Assembly (NCBI RefSeq): GCF_003696265.1
Contig: NZ_RFFH01000002.1
Coordinates: 558,001-622,000, forward strand
Length of the DNA stretch: 64,000 nucleotides
Reading direction: 5' to 3'
Source of the DNA: Nocardia stercoris
Lineage (GTDB): Bacteria; Actinomycetota; Actinomycetes; Mycobacteriales; Mycobacteriaceae
Shown: one piece after another, positions 62,158 to 64,000 of the stretch
Numbering within the stretch: the first letter of the stretch is position 1
How the letters are laid out: each line of letters opens with the position of its first letter
The notes under the pieces: model-generated
The model's input: only the letters and a program-made list of their open reading frames with translations
Told to the model about the DNA's origin: nothing
Database searches by the model: none
Program-made: the position numbers and the translations under genes

Positions 62158-63588
62158 CTACGTGTCGGACTCGCCGGTTTCGGCCAACGGATCTATGGTG
62201 TCGGCCATTGCCGAGCCGTCGTGGGTATCACCGCTATCGGCCGGCGACCCCGCGTCGGGAGCGGGTGGTTCGGTTGCCGCGGGCGCGGATTCGGGCCGCA
62301 GCCGATACAGCACGGCCAGCCCTAGCATGCAGCCGATCGTGAGCACGAGCCCGGCCACGTGCGGGGTCGCCGACCGCATCGGCGGCATCGGGTACAGCAT
62401 CCAGCGGCCGTTGGTCACGGTGACCGTGCCGAAGTCGGGCATCAGCAACTCGTTGCGCAGCGCCATGATCGCGGTCGGCGCGAAGATCACGACGGTTCCC
62501 ACCACCCAGCTCGACGGGTTCTGTGGCCGGAAGCTGCCGAAGCACAGCCCGCCGATCAGCGCGATCGCGGCGGCGACCACGCTCGGGTGCAGCACCCCGG
62601 TGACATTGTCGGCGCAGTAGGCGATGCCGTACACGGCCGCCAGGATCATCCCGGCGAAGGCGGTGAACGGCAGCGGCCGGAAGAATCCGGCCAGCACGCC
62701 GACCGCCACCATCGCCATGAGCAGGGCCGCCAGCGGCCGGCCGACCTGTTGCGGGACCAACCCGGCCGAGACGGCCGCGAGCGCGGTGGTCATCAGCAAC
62801 AGCGCGCCGTCGCGATCGGGCATGAGCAGGGCGGCCACCCAGGACGCGACCAGGGTCGCGCCGACCACCAGGACCATATCGGCGACGTCGTCGCCGCGCG
62901 GCGCCAGCCACAGCGAACCGACCAGCGCGGCGGTGACCACCACGACGCCGGCCAGCAGCGGCCGGATCGGCAGGTCCGGCGCCTGGGTGTCGCCGGTGAC
63001 CCGGCGGCGGTCGATCACCGCGCAGATCAGGACCAGGACGAGGACGACGCGCAGCCACAGGATGGGCGGCAGGTTGCCGTGCCTCCAGAACTCGAGTTCG
63101 TTTGCGCCCAGAACCACGGCATTGTGCGCGACGGGCAGTGTCGATCCGACGATGATGGCGCCGGCCGCGCCGAGCGACCAGCCGAGGATCTGCGGCCGGT
63201 CCCGCACCGCGGCGACCGCGACCGCACCGAGCAGCACGCCGCCGCCGACCGCGTCCAGGAAGTTGACCGTGGCCATGGTCGAGGTCACGGTGGTGTGGGC
63301 GGTGATCGAGTGGTCGATATAGAGGAGGCCGATTCCGGCCAGTGCCGCGACCCAGGCCGAGATCAAGCGGGGCATGACGGCGGTGACCACCGCGACGATG
63401 ACCGCGGTGACGGCGCCGGTCGCGATCGCCTTGGGCAGGCTGGACGAGAGCAGGTTGACCTGCATGACCGAGCTGCCGGGAGACCAGTCGTAGTTCACCG
63501 GGAGCATCACTGTCAGCCCGGCGACCATGGTCGCCAGGCAGGTCGTGATCGATTCCAGCGCAACGCCGAACCTCCGCACCCAGAGCAA
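62158..63588 (-). CDS. Polytopic membrane protein of unknown function
   Basis: 476 residues with about 12 predicted TM helices in regular pattern: for example ITTCLATMVAGLTVML, LPKAIATGAVTAVIVAVVTAV, LISAWVAALAGIGLLYIDHS, LWLRVVLVLVLICAVID, AGFFRPLPFTAFAGMILAAVYG and HVAGLVLTIGCMLGLAVLYRL. The C-terminal 50 residues are acidic and disordered. No recognised motif. TTG 63588 opens the frame; a GTG at 63579 is possible. Upstream of the Mnh operon on the same strand with a 40-bp gap, so co-expression is possible. I do not recognise the family. Confidence 0.6.
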   Translation of the reverse strand: MLWVRRFGVALESITTCLATMVAGLTVMLPVNYDWSPGSSVMQVNLLSSSLPKAIATGAVTAVIVAVVTAVMPRLISAWVAALAGIGLLYIDHSITAHTTVTSTMATVNFLDAVGGGVLLGAVAVAAVRDRPQILGWSLGAAGAIIVGSTLPVAHNAVVLGANELEFWRHGNLPPILWLRVVLVLVLICAVIDRRRVTGDTQAPDLPIRPLLAGVVVVTAALVGSLWLAPRGDDVADMVLVVGATLVASWVAALLMPDRDGALLLMTTALAAVSAGLVPQQVGRPLAALLMAMVAVGVLAGFFRPLPFTAFAGMILAAVYGIAYCADNVTGVLHPSVVAAAIALIGGLCFGSFRPQNPSSWVVGTVVIFAPTAIMALRNELLMPDFGTVTVTNGRWMLYPMPPMRSATPHVAGLVLTIGCMLGLAVLYRLRPESAPAATEPPAPDAGSPADSGDTHDGSAMADTIDPLAETGESDT

Positions 63589-63746
63589 AGTACCGGTGCG
63601 GCCGGGTCGCGGGGGCTCGACGTGCCGATTGCGGGCATATTGCTCGCAGGGGGCAATTCGCCGTCCGATTCCCCGTTTCGCGTCGGGTTCAGCGTGTCGC
63701 GCGCGCCCGGTTCAGCGCGCCGACCGCGCCGGGTCGGCGGACTCGG

Positions 63747-64000
63747 TCAGCGCGTCTCACGCCGTTCGGCGTAGAGCCGCAGGGCCTCGACCTGGGCGGC
63801 GTCCAGCGACGGCCGGACCGCGGCGCGGGCGGTCGCGAGATCCGCGCCGGTGACGGTGGCGGCGTCCACGTCCCGCCGCATCGCCGCCAACGCGGCCTCG
63901 CGGAGCAGGGCCGCGCAGTCGGCCGCCGAATAGCCGTCGAGCTCTTCGGCCACGGCCGGCAGTTCGATGTCGGCGCCCAACGGGACCGCGCGGCTCGCGG
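63747..64000 (-). CDS. Cdc48-like AAA ATPase, C-terminal fragment
   Basis: The frame enters from the right edge and stops at 63747-63749. It encodes the last 84 residues: VPLGADIELPAVAEELDGYSAADCAALLREAALAAMRRD is the small lid domain that ends AAA+ modules, followed by VTGADLATARAAVRPS and a short tail. This is the C-terminal lid of a Cdc48/p97-like ATPase; in M. tuberculosis the equivalent Rv0435c follows the same neighbours. The catalytic part lies outside the window. Confidence 0.8.
   Translation of the reverse strand, partial: ASRAVPLGADIELPAVAEELDGYSAADCAALLREAALAAMRRDVDAATVTGADLATARAAVRPSLDAAQVEALRLYAERRETR

Overview
The window is a high-GC actinobacterial chromosome segment, most likely from a mycolic-acid bacterium of the Nocardia/Rhodococcus/Mycobacterium group. 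The support is strong G/C third-position bias, frequent GTG/TTG starts, many ATGA-type stop/start overlaps, and gene order recalled from Mycobacterium tuberculosis. The 0.2-4.7 kb block (methyltransferase, FAD oxidoreductase, SRPBCC, YbaB, RecR) matches Rv3720-Rv3715c. The set thiE/thiO/thiS/thiG, thiD, thiC, xthA, GNAT, def, DUF3263, LytR_C, sodC, YbdK and AAA ATPase matches Rv0414c-Rv0435c. The 17.7-26.2 kb operon matches Rv0976c-Rv0971c. Nocardia is my best guess for the genus, from memory only.

Layout. 0.2-4.7 kb: fatty-acyl methyltransferase/FAD oxidoreductase pair, divergent from SRPBCC-YbaB-RecR. 4.7-11.3 kb: accessory and regulatory block with MarR-SnoaL, TetR/FAD monooxygenase with twin operators, TetR/DrrAB-like exporter with a long inverted repeat, and an antitoxin/toxin pair whose toxin is frameshifted. 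11.3-14.3 kb: thiE divergent from thiO-thiS-thiG. 14.4-17.5 kb: second ABC exporter, class III nucleotide cyclase and a small membrane protein. 17.7-26.8 kb: AtuA, acyl-CoA dehydrogenase, biotin-dependent carboxylase beta and alpha, acyl-CoA dehydrogenase, enoyl-CoA hydratase and TetR, probably one pathway for methyl-branched or isoprenoid acyl-CoA. Then tRNA-Glu and a strong terminator.

27.0-40.2 kb: amidase, two membrane glycosyltransferases, thiD, two tandem paralogues of unknown function, secreted GH1 and GH5 glycosidases facing each other, and an AraC regulator. 40.3-42.0 kb: thiC behind a TPP riboswitch. 42.1-49.2 kb: a His/Cys-rich metallothionein-like protein with a small ABM-domain partner, homogentisate catabolism (hmgA, fahA), TetR, a DUF2236 oxygenase and a FadE5-like dehydrogenase. 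49.2-56.1 kb: conserved housekeeping (xthA, GNAT, def, DUF3263, LytR_C, sodC, YbdK ligase, PAP2). 56.2-62.1 kb: a six-gene Mrp/Mnh cation/proton antiporter operon with MrpA and MrpB fused. The window ends in an unknown polytopic membrane protein and the 3' end of a Cdc48-like AAA ATPase.

Thiamine synthesis is the thread running through the window: ThiO, ThiS, ThiG and ThiE make and join the thiazole, ThiC and ThiD make the pyrimidine. Only thiC shows a visible TPP riboswitch. The most unusual items are the frameshifted toxin next to an intact antitoxin and operator, the metallothionein-like protein ending in two exact-length 27-residue repeats, the tandem unknown paralogues with a G-quadruplex-like motif upstream, a SodC lacking the zinc-loop histidines, and several clean operator palindromes.
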